Positions 50,042 through 59,688 of a DNA stretch of 64,000 nucleotides are shown piece by piece. Under the pieces are notes generated by a model. It ran no database searches and was not told the DNA's origin. It saw nothing but the letters and a program-made list of their open reading frames with translations. This DNA comes from Mesonia profundi (lineage in GTDB: Bacteria > Bacteroidota > Bacteroidia > Flavobacteriales > Flavobacteriaceae), in NCBI RefSeq assembly GCF_031085155.1, contig NZ_JAVHUL010000018.1, positions 1 through 64,000 on the forward strand, read 5' to 3'. A program made the translations under genes and the position numbers. Every line of letters starts with the position of its first letter. Within the stretch, counting starts at the first letter, position 1.

Positions 50042-50731
50042 TTAAATACCTTGGATAATATTATATAAAGCCTTTTCGTCTTCAATTTTAATACGTTTTC
50101 CTTGCGTGGAAATGATTTTATCTTTTTTAAGACTCGTTAGGGTTCGTATACAGGCTTCTTTGGCAGTTCCCACCACATTGGCAATATCTTCACGGGTTAA
50201 TATCACGCCAATATAACCGTCTTTATCCTTTTCAAAATTATCATCTAGATAAGATATGGTTTCTGCCACCCGTTGCTTGACCGTTTTTTGAGCCATATTT
50301 ACAATCACAGTGTCGGCAAATTTTAGATCATTAGCCATATGCTTTAGTAAAGCCTTAGTGAACTCTACATTTTTACTAATGTTATCAATAAGGTGGTTTT
50401 TAGGAATAAAGCACACCTCCATATCATCAAGCGCAACTGCACTCAAATTGGTTTGCTCCTCAGAAATAATGGAACGTTGTCCTATCATTTCACCTTTACT
50501 AGCAATTTTTACAATTTGTCCTTTCCCATTTTCACTAATCTTAGAAAGTTTAGAAACTCCGGACCTCACACAAAAAATACCATTCAGTTTTTCACCTTCA
50601 GAAAAAAGAGATTCTCCTTTCTTAATGCTTCTGGTCACTTTATGATCTGAAATCGCTTTAAGTTCCTCTTTCTTTAAGACTTTAAGAGAGTTTAATTGTC
50701 TTACAATACAGTTTTCGCACCTATTTCCCAT
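50042..50731 (-). CDS. Crp/Fnr-family regulator with N-terminal CxxC
   Basis: About 229 residues: cyclic-nucleotide-binding-like beta roll (about 30-115), dimerisation helix (116-150) and winged helix (about 177-205, TREDIANVVGTAKEACIRTLTSLKK; recognition-helix E192 and R196). Cysteines at 5 and 8 (GNRCENC) plus 54 and 107 could hold an Fe-S cluster as in Fnr, though the spacing is not that of E. coli Fnr. It is divergent from the cbb3 oxidase operon, whose promoters carry an Fnr-like palindrome, so it is the probable oxygen or redox regulator. The ATG at 50731 is chosen because it brings in the CxxC directly; the upstream extension is hydrophobic. Confidence 0.88.
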   Translation of the reverse strand: MGNRCENCIVRQLNSLKVLKKEELKAISDHKVTRSIKKGESLFSEGEKLNGIFCVRSGVSKLSKISENGKGQIVKIASKGEMIGQRSIISEEQTNLSAVALDDMEVCFIPKNHLIDNISKNVEFTKALLKHMANDLKFADTVIVNMAQKTVKQRVAETISYLDDNFEKDKDGYIGVILTREDIANVVGTAKEACIRTLTSLKKDKIISTQGKRIKIEDEKALYNIIQGI

Positions 50732-50893
50732 ACCTATCAAAATAGAACATAAAGATACAAAAAACAGTCTCATTATAGCAAGTATTAGATAGGCGCTAAA
50801 TCACTATATACGAGCCATTTAGGTTATTCATTAAAAAAAAGGAGGCTAATTATTGGTTTATGAAGACAAATATGCTGGTTTTCAAACAAAACC

Positions 50894-50936
50894 TGACAAA
50901 AGTCATCTTTTGTCATACTTTATCGGGTGAGATTTG
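50894..50936 (+). promoter_or_regulatory. Fnr-like operator and promoter of ccoI
   Basis: TGACAAAAG-TCAT-CTTTTGTCA (50894-50915) is a perfect 9-bp inverted repeat; the inner TGAC-N4-GTCA is Fnr-like. The final TTTG (50909-50912) serves as -33 box and 16 bases later lies GAGATTTG (50929-50936), near the TAnnTTTG -7 consensus. The same layout recurs before ccoS and hemN. Confidence 0.75.
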
Positions 50937-50966
50937 CAGTAGGTATAATGAGCAAATTTTATAGAT

Positions 50967-53396
50967 ATGGAAAATTGTTTCCATTGTGGAGATGAGTGTC
51001 CTAGCACCCCCATTTCCTATCAAGACAAGTCGTTTTGTTGCCATGGCTGCAAAACGGTTTACGAGATCCTTCATGATAATGATCTCTCCTATTACTATGA
51101 CCTAGAAAAATCTCCAGGCACAAGCCCTTTACTTTCTTCTAGCAAATATGATTTTTTAAAAAACAAAAAAATAGAAGCTCAGCTTTTAGAGTTTAATGAG
51201 CAAGAAACCCAAGTGGTATCTTTGCTTATTCCTAGCATTCACTGTAGTTCATGTATTTGGGTACTAGAAAACCTCAACAAACTTCATCCCGCCATTAAAA
51301 CGGCACAGGTTAATTTTCCCAAGAAAACGGTGAGAATTACCTACAGCAGCAAAGCGTATTCATTGTACGATTTGGTGATCTTACTTGCCAAAATAGGCTA
51401 TGAACCTTACATTTCATTAGATGACGCCACAAAGAAAAAGTCTTCCATAGACCGGAGTTTAATTTATAAATTAGGAGTCGCTGGATTTGCTTTTGGAAAC
51501 ATCATGTTCTTGTCTTTCCCTGAGTATTTTGAAGTCAATGATTTTTGGTTAGATAAATTTAAGTACCTCTTTCGCTGGTTGATGTTTGCTTTTGCCGTTC
51601 CAGTAGCCTTTTATTCTGGTCGGGATTATTTTATATCGGCATATAAAGGCTTAAGATCTGGAATTCTAAATATCGATGTGCCTATTGCCATGGGGATTTT
51701 GGTCTTGTTTATAAGATCTACCGTAGAAATTGCGATGGATTGGGGTACTGGTTTCTTTGATAGCATGGCTGGATTGGTATTTTTTTTACTTCTAGGAAAG
51801 TTCTTTCAGCAGAAAACCTATGCCTTTTTATCTTTTGAAAGAGATTATAAATCTTATTTCCCCATTGCGGTAACCCGTTTAGTGAAAAATTCTGCGAAAG
51901 CGAACTTTACGGAAGAGCAAACACAAGTATATGAACTTAAAAAAGGAGACCGAATCTTACTTAGACACGAAGAGTTATTGCCTGTAGACGCGATTCTCAT
52001 CAAAGGAAAAGCCCTTATCGATTATAGCTTTGTAACAGGAGAAGCAGAACCCGTAGGCAAAGTAAGCGGCGACCAACTTTTTGCAGGAGGAAGGCAGCAA
52101 GGAAACTCTATAGAAGTAGAGGTGTTACATGCTGTAGAACAAAGTTACTTAACCCAATTATGGTCCAATGAGATCTTTAGCAAAACCAAACAAAGTAGGT
52201 TTGAATCCTTAACGGATAGCATCAGCAAAAGATTTACATTGAGTTTGCTAAGCATTGCTGTAGTAGGAACTATTGTTTGGCTTTTTATAGATCCTAGTAA
52301 AGCTTTAAATGTATTTACTGCGGTTCTTATTGTGGCTTGCCCGTGTGCGATTGCCTTAGCGGCGCCTTTTACATTAGGTAATTTGCTTCGTATTTTTGGG
52401 AAGAACCAACTTTACTTAAAAAATAGCGGGGTAATTGAGCAAATGGCGAGAATTGATACCATTGTATTTGATAAAACTGGAACTTTAACTACCAGTGCTA
52501 AGCAAGTTATTTCTTATGAGGGTATGGAATTGACCTCTCAGGAAGAATCCCTACTAACCAGCACCTTACGCTCTTCTAATCATCCTTTAAGCCGATCTTT
52601 ATATGAAATGCTTCGCAATGAAGACATCATGACTTTAGATGATTTTGATGAAGAAGTAGGAAAAGGAATTATAGGAGTGCAGAACAATCAACGTATTAAA
52701 ATAGGTTCGTATACTTTTGTTAATGAAGGAGAGTCGCCATCTAATCCTACCCACAACCAAACGGCGGTTCACGTAAGCAGCAATGAAACGTATAAAGGGT
52801 ATTTTGTTTTTAAGAACGAATATAGACAAGGGATTCAGGAAGTTTTTAAGAATTTAAAAGAGGGAAGAAAAATGGTTATTCTCTCTGGCGATAACGAAGG
52901 AGAAAAAGCTCATTTAGAAGAGTTGCTTCCTAAAGAAACACAGTTATTGTTCAATCAAAAACCAGAAGATAAATTAAATTTTATTCGGCAGCTTCAGGAT
53001 GAGCATAGAACGGTAATGATGGTTGGGGATGGGTTAAATGATGCGGGAGCTTTGCAGCAAAGTGATGTGGGAATTTCGCTTTCAGAAAATGTAAATATCT
53101 TTTCCCCTGCGTGCGACGGAATATTTGACGCATCCCGCTTTCAAGAATTACCAGAATTTATAGATCTTTCAAAAAAAGGAATACGCACCATAAATCAAGC
53201 ATTTGTGTTTTCACTCTGCTATAATCTCATTGGATTAGGTTTCGCCTTAACCGGGCATTTGGCTCCGGTAGTTGCGGCAATTTTAATGCCTTTAAGCTCT
53301 ATAAGTATTGTAGTTTTTACCACAATTAGCACGCATTTTTTAGGAAAAAAATTAGAAAAATCAATTCCCGGAAAAAGTAGAAGGAAAATGTCTTAA
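50967..53396 (+). CDS. ccoI: CcoI: copper-translocating P-type ATPase for cbb3 oxidase assembly
   Basis: An 809-residue P1B-type ATPase. The N-terminus has a cysteine-rich zinc-finger-like segment (C4, C7, C11, C24, C25, C28) characteristic of CcoI/FixI, then a heavy-metal domain with C93-SS-C96. The membrane part carries the C458-P-C460 transport site, followed by D502-KTGT phosphorylation and GDGLNDAGAL hinge motifs. It exports or delivers copper for the CcoN binuclear centre. First gene of the cbb3 operon. Confidence 0.94.
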   Translation: MENCFHCGDECPSTPISYQDKSFCCHGCKTVYEILHDNDLSYYYDLEKSPGTSPLLSSSKYDFLKNKKIEAQLLEFNEQETQVVSLLIPSIHCSSCIWVLENLNKLHPAIKTAQVNFPKKTVRITYSSKAYSLYDLVILLAKIGYEPYISLDDATKKKSSIDRSLIYKLGVAGFAFGNIMFLSFPEYFEVNDFWLDKFKYLFRWLMFAFAVPVAFYSGRDYFISAYKGLRSGILNIDVPIAMGILVLFIRSTVEIAMDWGTGFFDSMAGLVFFLLLGKFFQQKTYAFLSFERDYKSYFPIAVTRLVKNSAKANFTEEQTQVYELKKGDRILLRHEELLPVDAILIKGKALIDYSFVTGEAEPVGKVSGDQLFAGGRQQGNSIEVEVLHAVEQSYLTQLWSNEIFSKTKQSRFESLTDSISKRFTLSLLSIAVVGTIVWLFIDPSKALNVFTAVLIVACPCAIALAAPFTLGNLLRIFGKNQLYLKNSGVIEQMARIDTIVFDKTGTLTTSAKQVISYEGMELTSQEESLLTSTLRSSNHPLSRSLYEMLRNEDIMTLDDFDEEVGKGIIGVQNNQRIKIGSYTFVNEGESPSNPTHNQTAVHVSSNETYKGYFVFKNEYRQGIQEVFKNLKEGRKMVILSGDNEGEKAHLEELLPKETQLLFNQKPEDKLNFIRQLQDEHRTVMMVGDGLNDAGALQQSDVGISLSENVNIFSPACDGIFDASRFQELPEFIDLSKKGIRTINQAFVFSLCYNLIGLGFALTGHLAPVVAAILMPLSSISIVVFTTISTHFLGKKLEKSIPGKSRRKMS

Positions 53397-53400
53397 AAAC

Positions 53401-53443
53401 TGATAAATGTCATCTTTTATAAAGACTTCTCCTTGTAATTTTA
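53401..53443 (+). promoter_or_regulatory. Fnr-like operator and promoter of ccoS-ccoNOQP
   Basis: TGATAAATGTCATCTTTTAT (53401-53420) aligns with the ccoI and hemN sites, and TAATTTTA (53436-53443) is placed 16 bases after the TTTA -33 position, the same spacing as in the other two. It lies directly after the ccoI stop codon. Confidence 0.7.
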
Positions 53444-53462
53444 CACCATAATTCAGGTAGGT

Positions 53463-53663
53463 ATGAGTATTATTTATATGCTGTTAGGCATTAGTGTTGT
53501 TGTAGCGCTTATTTTCTTTGTCGCATTTATAGTGTCGGTAAGAAAAGGGCAATATGACGATACCTATACGCCTTCAGTACGCATGCTTTTTGACGACGAA
53601 CTTGTTAAAAATCCAGATGCTTCTTCCCTTGATGAACAACAGAAAACCAATCACATTAATTGA
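53463..53663 (+). CDS. ccoS: CcoS: cbb3 oxidase assembly protein
   Basis: A 66-residue protein with one membrane helix (about 3-25) and the family tail RKGQYDDTYTPSVRMLFDDE. CcoS is needed for insertion of heme and copper cofactors into CcoN. It lies between ccoI and ccoNO with its own predicted promoter. Confidence 0.93.
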   Translation: MSIIYMLLGISVVVALIFFVAFIVSVRKGQYDDTYTPSVRMLFDDELVKNPDASSLDEQQKTNHIN

Positions 53664-53677
53664 ACATTTAAGAAACT

Positions 53678-55882
53678 ATGGAATTAGAAAAGTTCTATTA
53701 CGATAACCAAGTCGTACGTAAATTCATCATTGCCACCATGTTTTGGGGTGTTGTAGGGATGAGTATTGGGCTATTATTAGCATTAATGTTTTTATTCCCC
53801 AATCTTACCGACGGCATTTCTTGGTTAAGTTTTGGTCGTTTACGACCTCTACATACCAACGCGGTAATTTTTGCCTTTGTAGGTAATGCCATTTTTGCTG
53901 GGGTTTATTATTCTTCACAACGACTTCTAAAGGCAAGAATGTGGAAAGATTGGTTAAGTAATCTTAACTTTTGGGGTTGGCAAGCAATTATTGTAGCAGC
54001 AGCTATTACCCTTCCTTTAGGTTATACAACTTCTAAAGAATATGCAGAGTTAGAATGGCCTATTGATATTGCCATTGCGGTAATTTGGGTGGCTTTTGGA
54101 GCTAACCTTATTGGTACTATTCTTAAACGTAGACAACGTCACTTATATGTAGCACTCTGGTTTTACCTAGGTACTTTTGTAACTGTTGCTGTATTGCATA
54201 TTGTAAACAGTATGGAGATTCCAGTAAGTGCTTTAAAAAGTTATTCTGCTTATGCAGGAGTTCAAGATGCTTTGGTACAATGGTGGTACGGTCACAATGC
54301 GGTTGCCTTTTTCTTAACTACCCCATTCTTAGGATTGATGTATTATTTTGTTCCTAAAGCTGCAAATAGACCTGTATATTCATACCGTCTATCAATTGTA
54401 CACTTTTGGTCCTTAATCTTTATTTACATTTGGGCTGGACCTCACCACTTATTATATTCTTCTTTACCAGAATGGGCGCAAAACTTAGGGGTAGCTTTTT
54501 CTATTATGCTTTTGGCACCATCTTGGGGAGGGATGATTAACGGTTTACTTACCCTTCGTGGAGCTTGGGATAAAGTACGTACAGATCCTGTTTTAAAATT
54601 TATGGTGGTCGCCATTACAGGTTACGGGATGGCTACTTTTGAAGGTCCTATGCTTTCACTTAAAAATGTAAATGCCATTGCGCATTTTAGTGACTGGGTA
54701 ATTGCACACGTTCACGTTGGTGCCTTAGCTTGGAATGGTTTCTTAGCTTTTGGTATGATCTATTGGTTGGTACCACGTATGTTTAAAACGAAATTATGGT
54801 CTACTGGTTTGGCCAACGCTCACTTTTGGATAGGTACTTTAGGGATTATTTTGTATGCCTTACCTTTATACGTAGCTGGTTTTGTGCAAGCTTCTATGTG
54901 GAAACAATTTAATCCTGACGGATCACTTACCTACGGAAATTTTCTAGAGACGGTTACAGAGATTATGCCTATGTATTGGATGCGTGCCATTGGAGGTAGT
55001 TTATATATATTAGGAGCTATTTTAGGAGTATATAACTTAATAAGAACTGCCCGCGCTGGTAGCAAAGTGAGTGATGAGCTGGCCGAAGCTGCACCACTAC
55101 AAAAAGTAACTAAGAAACGTACTTCAAAGGAGGCTTATCATACTTGGTTAGAAAGACGTCCTGTAAAACTTACTATTTTTGCCACAATTGCTATTTTAAT
55201 TGGAGGGATGGTTCAAATTATACCTTCGTTAATGGTAGACGATTATGTACCCGTAATTTCTAGTGTAAAACCTTACACTCCATTAGAGTTAGAGGGTAGA
55301 GATATTTACATCCGCGAAGGTTGTGTATCTTGTCACTCCCAAATGGTTCGTCCTTTTAGAAGTGAGGTAGAACGTTATGGCGAATACTCTAAAGCTGGAG
55401 AATATGTGTACGACCACCCTTTCTTATGGGGCAGTAAACGTACAGGACCAGATTTAATGCGCATTGGTGGTAAATACAATGACAACTGGCACTTTAACCA
55501 CTTTTATGATCCGCAAAGTACATCTGCAGGCTCTATTATGCCTTCTTATAAATGGATTATCAAAGACGAATTAGATAAGAGCCTTACCGAAAAGAAAATG
55601 CAAGCTATGATTACTTTAGGTGTACCTTATACGCAAGAAGAAGTGGATAGAGCCCAAGAATGGATGGAGGAACAAGGTAAAGAAATTGAACAAAACCTAT
55701 ATACAGATCCAGATTTTGCTAGAACCTATGAAGCCGATAAAACTTATGCAGAAGAAAACGGAGAAGAATTTGTAGAAATGCATAATCGAGAAGTAGTTGC
55801 TTTAATCGCATACATTCAGCGCTTAGGAACAGACATTAAGATTAAGAACGCAGATGATACTGCATTAAACATCCAACCCTAG
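53678..55882 (+). CDS. ccoNO: CcoN-CcoO fusion: cbb3-type cytochrome c oxidase subunits I and II
   Basis: A 734-residue fused protein. Residues 1-470 are CcoN with twelve predicted helices and the heme/copper histidines (H59 in RPLHTNAV; WWYGHNAVAF; AGPHHLLYSSLP; VIAHVHVGALAWNG). After a linker and one membrane helix, residues about 540-715 are CcoO with the heme c site C549-VS-C552-H553 and a MPSYKW methionine region. It reduces oxygen with high affinity at the inner membrane. Fusion of the two subunits is the usual form in this phylum. Confidence 0.95.
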   Translation: MELEKFYYDNQVVRKFIIATMFWGVVGMSIGLLLALMFLFPNLTDGISWLSFGRLRPLHTNAVIFAFVGNAIFAGVYYSSQRLLKARMWKDWLSNLNFWGWQAIIVAAAITLPLGYTTSKEYAELEWPIDIAIAVIWVAFGANLIGTILKRRQRHLYVALWFYLGTFVTVAVLHIVNSMEIPVSALKSYSAYAGVQDALVQWWYGHNAVAFFLTTPFLGLMYYFVPKAANRPVYSYRLSIVHFWSLIFIYIWAGPHHLLYSSLPEWAQNLGVAFSIMLLAPSWGGMINGLLTLRGAWDKVRTDPVLKFMVVAITGYGMATFEGPMLSLKNVNAIAHFSDWVIAHVHVGALAWNGFLAFGMIYWLVPRMFKTKLWSTGLANAHFWIGTLGIILYALPLYVAGFVQASMWKQFNPDGSLTYGNFLETVTEIMPMYWMRAIGGSLYILGAILGVYNLIRTARAGSKVSDELAEAAPLQKVTKKRTSKEAYHTWLERRPVKLTIFATIAILIGGMVQIIPSLMVDDYVPVISSVKPYTPLELEGRDIYIREGCVSCHSQMVRPFRSEVERYGEYSKAGEYVYDHPFLWGSKRTGPDLMRIGGKYNDNWHFNHFYDPQSTSAGSIMPSYKWIIKDELDKSLTEKKMQAMITLGVPYTQEEVDRAQEWMEEQGKEIEQNLYTDPDFARTYEADKTYAEENGEEFVEMHNREVVALIAYIQRLGTDIKIKNADDTALNIQP

Positions 55883-55884
55883 TC

Positions 55885-56082
55885 ATGTTAAAATTTATAA
55901 AAGGAAACCTAGAAAATATTGATGGGGTAGCAATCTACCCTATGATTTCTTTAATGATATTCTTTTTGTTTTTTGCTGGTTTATTTTGGTGGGTTTTCAC
56001 TGCTAAGAAATCACATATTAAAGAAGTTAGTAATATTCCATTAGAAGACGATACCATAACCCCTAATACCAAAAAATCATGA
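55885..56082 (+). CDS. ccoQ: CcoQ-like small membrane subunit
   Basis: A 65-residue protein with one membrane helix (about 18-37, FFLFFAGLFWWVFTAKK) and a polar C-terminal tail. Position between ccoNO and ccoP, 2 bases after the first and overlapping the second by four (ATGA), identifies it as CcoQ rather than sequence identity. Confidence 0.8.
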   Translation: MLKFIKGNLENIDGVAIYPMISLMIFFLFFAGLFWWVFTAKKSHIKEVSNIPLEDDTITPNTKKS

Positions 56083-56969
56083 AAACTACCGCTTCTTATA
56101 TAAGACTATTCTTACTTTTTGTGGTGGCTATTTGCCTCATGGAGTGGGTTTACGACAAAGGTGATGATTGGGCGATGTTTACAGAGCCTATGTTCTGGTT
56201 AATTATTGGTGTTCTCATGCTTTTCGCCATTGCTTTCGAGATTTCTGCAACTGCTTTAAATAGCGTGCTGTATAGATCCTTATCGGAAGAAAAGAAGTTG
56301 ATTTACGACACTAAATTAAGAACAAGTGAAAAAAATCGATTTAAATGGGTGACCGAGAACTATAATAAATTATTAGGTCAAAAATCTGTTGAAAGCGAAC
56401 ATGAAATTGAACTAGATCATAATTATGATGGCATTAAAGAACTAGATAACAATTTACCACCATGGTGGGTATATAGTTTTTATGCAACCATTTTATTCGC
56501 GATTATTTATATGCTTAGGTTTGAAGTCTTTAATGAGTATAATCAAATTGACGAGTATGAGAATGCTGTTGCTGAAGCCAAGATAGAGGTTGAAGAATGG
56601 AAAAAAACGGCAAAAGACCTCATCGATGCAAATACGGTAGAGTTACTCACCGATAAAGAAGATCTTAGTGCAGGGAAAGCTATTTATACCGCCAACTGTG
56701 TCGCCTGTCATAAAGATAATGGTGGAGGTGGAATTGGTCCCAACCTTACTGATGATCATTGGGTTTTAGGAGGAGGAATCAAAAATGTATTCCATACCAT
56801 TTCAGAAGGAGGTCGTAGTGGAAAAGGGATGATTGCCTGGAAATCTGACTTAAAGCCTTCGGAAATGGCGCAAGTAGCGAGTTACGTTATTAGCCTTCAC
56901 GGAACAAATCCGGCAGACGGAAAAGAGCCGGAAGGAGAAATCTGGGTTGATGAAAATGCTTCGGAATAA
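56079..56969 (+). CDS. ccoP: CcoP-type cytochrome c subunit with a single heme site
   Basis: A 296-residue membrane-bound cytochrome: N-terminal helices (about 8-25 and 37-60), a linker, a third helix (about 131-148), and one cytochrome c domain with C207-VA-C210-H211 and a distal GMIAWKSDL methionine. Proteobacterial CcoP has two CxxCH sites; only one is seen here, with an additional N-terminal membrane region, as in other Bacteroidota. It passes electrons to CcoO. The start is coupled to ccoQ. Confidence 0.92.
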   Translation: MKTTASYIRLFLLFVVAICLMEWVYDKGDDWAMFTEPMFWLIIGVLMLFAIAFEISATALNSVLYRSLSEEKKLIYDTKLRTSEKNRFKWVTENYNKLLGQKSVESEHEIELDHNYDGIKELDNNLPPWWVYSFYATILFAIIYMLRFEVFNEYNQIDEYENAVAEAKIEVEEWKKTAKDLIDANTVELLTDKEDLSAGKAIYTANCVACHKDNGGGGIGPNLTDDHWVLGGGIKNVFHTISEGGRSGKGMIAWKSDLKPSEMAQVASYVISLHGTNPADGKEPEGEIWVDENASE

Positions 56970-57039
56970 GCTATTCAAGAATAAAGCAAACCCTAAATTT
57001 TAACCTCAATAAAAGAGTAAATCACCTAACCAATTTATC

Positions 57040-58461
57040 ATGGCAGAGCAAGGCAAAGATAATTTTAGAGATACTATAGGTACTCTCAACGAAGATGGGG
57101 ATCGTGCTTTTGTATTTCCTAAAAAACCTTCAGGTAAGTGGTACGAGTATCGCAAATATGTGAGTTATGTGTTGCTAATTTTCTTAGTAGCTGCCCCTTT
57201 TATTAAAATTAACGGAAATCAATTCTTGATGTTCAATGTGCTGGAACGCCGTTTTAACATCTTTGGTTTCCCTTTTTGGCCACAAGATCTTTACCTCTTC
57301 GTGATCATGATGATCATTGGAGTCGTTTTTATCCTTCTGTTTACCGCTGCTTTTGGTAGATTATTTTGTGGATGGATTTGTCCGCAGACTATTTTTATGG
57401 AAATGGTTTTCAGAAGAATTGAATACTGGATTGATGGAGACCGAGGAAAACAAATTAGGCTTAGTAAAATGCCTTGGAATGCTGAAAAAATAAAAAAACG
57501 AGTTCTTAAATGGATTATTTTCTTTATCATTTCTTTCTTGATTGCCAACGTGTTTCTAGCTTATCTTATTGGAAGTGATCAATTGCTTCGTTACATTACC
57601 GATGGTCCTTTTACCCATCTAAGCACCTTTGTTTCTTTACTTATTTTTACTGGTGTATTTTATTTCGTCTTCGCTTGGTTTAGAGAGCAAGTATGCATTA
57701 TCGCTTGCCCTTATGGTAGGTTGCAGGGAGTCTTATTGGATGATAAATCTATCGTAGTAGCTTACGACCATAAACGAGGAGAAAGAGAAACAGGAAGAGC
57801 CAAGTTTAAGAAAAATGAAGATCGTGAAGCTTTAGGGAAAGGAGATTGTATCGATTGTTTTCAATGTGTACACGTATGCCCTACGGGAATAGATATTCGT
57901 AACGGAACTCAATTAGAGTGTGTGAATTGTACCGCTTGTATCGATGCCTGTGACCATATGATGGAAAGCGTTGATCTTCCTAAAGGATTAATCCGTTATG
58001 CGAGTGAATCGAATATTGAGAAGAAAGAGAAATTTAAGTTCACACCAAGACTTAAAGGATATACGGCTGTTTTAGGAATTCTTATTGCCGTACTTGTAGG
58101 TATGCTTTTCTTAAGAAATGACGTAGAAGCTCGTATTCTTAGATTACCAGGTCAGCTTTATGAACACAAAGCAGACAATATGATTAGTAATGTATACACC
58201 TTTAAATTGGTGAACAAAACTGTAAAAGACATAGAAGACATTCACTTTGAGTTAATGTCACATAAAGGGACGATAAAAGTGGTTTCCAAAGATGAGTTGA
58301 TGGTAAAAGAACAAGACTTAACCAAAGGAACCTTATTTATAGAAATTAACGCTAGCGCTTTAAATGATGATAAAGAAAAACTTCGCATAGGTATTTACAG
58401 CGGAGGTGATTTAATTGAAACTACAACAACAAATTTCTTAGGTCCGCGAAGCTATAATTAG
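57040..58461 (+). CDS. ccoG: CcoG/RdxA: polyferredoxin for cbb3 oxidase maturation
   Basis: A 473-residue protein with about five membrane helices, FCGWICPQT and IIACPYGR cysteine motifs, and a double 4Fe-4S ferredoxin region (CIDCFQCVHVCPTG, then CVNCTACIDACDH). A C-terminal immunoglobulin-like domain follows. CcoG acts as a cupric reductase that supplies Cu(I) to the assembly path. It follows ccoP after 70 bases. Confidence 0.94.
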   Translation: MAEQGKDNFRDTIGTLNEDGDRAFVFPKKPSGKWYEYRKYVSYVLLIFLVAAPFIKINGNQFLMFNVLERRFNIFGFPFWPQDLYLFVIMMIIGVVFILLFTAAFGRLFCGWICPQTIFMEMVFRRIEYWIDGDRGKQIRLSKMPWNAEKIKKRVLKWIIFFIISFLIANVFLAYLIGSDQLLRYITDGPFTHLSTFVSLLIFTGVFYFVFAWFREQVCIIACPYGRLQGVLLDDKSIVVAYDHKRGERETGRAKFKKNEDREALGKGDCIDCFQCVHVCPTGIDIRNGTQLECVNCTACIDACDHMMESVDLPKGLIRYASESNIEKKEKFKFTPRLKGYTAVLGILIAVLVGMLFLRNDVEARILRLPGQLYEHKADNMISNVYTFKLVNKTVKDIEDIHFELMSHKGTIKVVSKDELMVKEQDLTKGTLFIEINASALNDDKEKLRIGIYSGGDLIETTTTNFLGPRSYN

Positions 58462-58510
58462 CTTTAAGATTAAGAAGAATAGAATTAACAACATCTAAAA
58501 AAAGAGTATT

Positions 58511-58957
58511 ATGAAATGGAATTGGGGAACAGGACTCGTTATAGGGATGCTCGCATTTATATCCTTCATACTTTACTTTGTCATTACGATGAGTGTAAAT
58601 AAAAAGTACAGTTACGATTTGGTTACGGAAGAATATTACGCCAAAGCAATGACTTACCAAAACGAGATTGATGAAGAAACTAACACTTATAATTTAGAAG
58701 AAAAAATTACGGGAAAGAAGACAAAAGAGGGATGGCTGTTAAGTTTTCCAGAAGAATTGGATCCCGAAAAAATTAAAGGTAAAGTGTTCCTATATAGACC
58801 GTCTAACCAGCAACTGGATTTCGACTCACCTATAGTCCTATCCGGATTAAATTTGCTCATACCTGACAAAAGTCTGGTAGACGGTCGTTGGAACATTACT
58901 TTAGCCTGGACTTACGAAAATAAGGATTTTTTATATAAAAAAGAGATTGTTTATTAA
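58511..58957 (+). CDS. ccoH: FixH/CcoH family protein
   Basis: A 148-residue protein with one N-terminal helix (about 4-28) and a soluble beta-rich domain; YDLVTEEYYAKAMTYQNEIDEETN is the FixH family mark (landmark LVTEEYYAKAMTYQ). It helps stabilise cbb3 assembly intermediates. Its stop overlaps the next start (TAATG). Confidence 0.92.
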   Translation: MKWNWGTGLVIGMLAFISFILYFVITMSVNKKYSYDLVTEEYYAKAMTYQNEIDEETNTYNLEEKITGKKTKEGWLLSFPEELDPEKIKGKVFLYRPSNQQLDFDSPIVLSGLNLLIPDKSLVDGRWNITLAWTYENKDFLYKKEIVY

Positions 58958-59670
58958 TGTTAGTTTCTGCCCTCATATTTGGCTTGTTAGGTAGTTTTCA
59001 CTGTGTAGGAATGTGCGGCCCTATTGCATTTCTCTTACCCTTGGATCGACAAAGCACGTCTAAGCGGATTTTACAGTTAATAAGTTATCACGGCGGAAGA
59101 ATTTTCACCTATTCTCTTCTAGGCTTGTTATTTGGAGTTATAGGAAAAAGTTTAAACCTTTTTGGTTTCCAACAACAACTCTCTATTGGCATTGGGGTTC
59201 TTATGGTATTAATCATCCTCATTCCCAATACTTGGTTCAACCGCTTTAAACTAGCGCAACCTATTTATAAAGCGATAGGAAAAGTGAAAAGTGCCTTGGG
59301 AGAAGAGCTTAAAAAACGAGATCCGGGTACATTTTTCACCATTGGTTTTCTAAATGGGTTTTTACCTTGCGGACTTGTATATATGGCGATTTTTGGAGCT
59401 ATGGCTACTGGAGGTTTCCTTAGCGGAAGTCTTTATATGGCCGTATTTGGTTTAGGTACCGTTCCTTTAATGACTACAGCGATGTATTTAGGAAATTTTT
59501 TATCAAAAAAACTGAAGCAGCGTATTATAAAAGTGATTCCTGTAGTGGTGGTTATTGTAGGTCTATTATTTATCCTAAGAGGTTTAGGACTCAATATTCC
59601 TTACTTATCACCTTCTTCGATGGTCACTGTAGAGCAAGCCTCTTCAGAATATGAATGTAACACTAATTAA
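58957..59670 (+). CDS. TauE/SafE- or DsbD-like membrane protein of the cbb3 operon (UreH-like transmembrane domain)
   Basis: A 237-residue six-helix membrane protein with GLLGSFHCVGMCGPIAF (6-22), whose GSxHCxGMCGP motif is typical of the UreH-like/sulfite-exporter domain found beside ccoG and ccoH. The matching second half has FLNGFLPCGLVYMAIFGA. Paired Cys residues in helices suggest copper or thiol handling in oxidase assembly. It is coupled to ccoH by a one-base stop/start overlap. Confidence 0.9.
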   Translation: MLVSALIFGLLGSFHCVGMCGPIAFLLPLDRQSTSKRILQLISYHGGRIFTYSLLGLLFGVIGKSLNLFGFQQQLSIGIGVLMVLIILIPNTWFNRFKLAQPIYKAIGKVKSALGEELKKRDPGTFFTIGFLNGFLPCGLVYMAIFGAMATGGFLSGSLYMAVFGLGTVPLMTTAMYLGNFLSKKLKQRIIKVIPVVVVIVGLLFILRGLGLNIPYLSPSSMVTVEQASSEYECNTN

Positions 59671-59688
59671 CTTTTAAAATCTTATATT

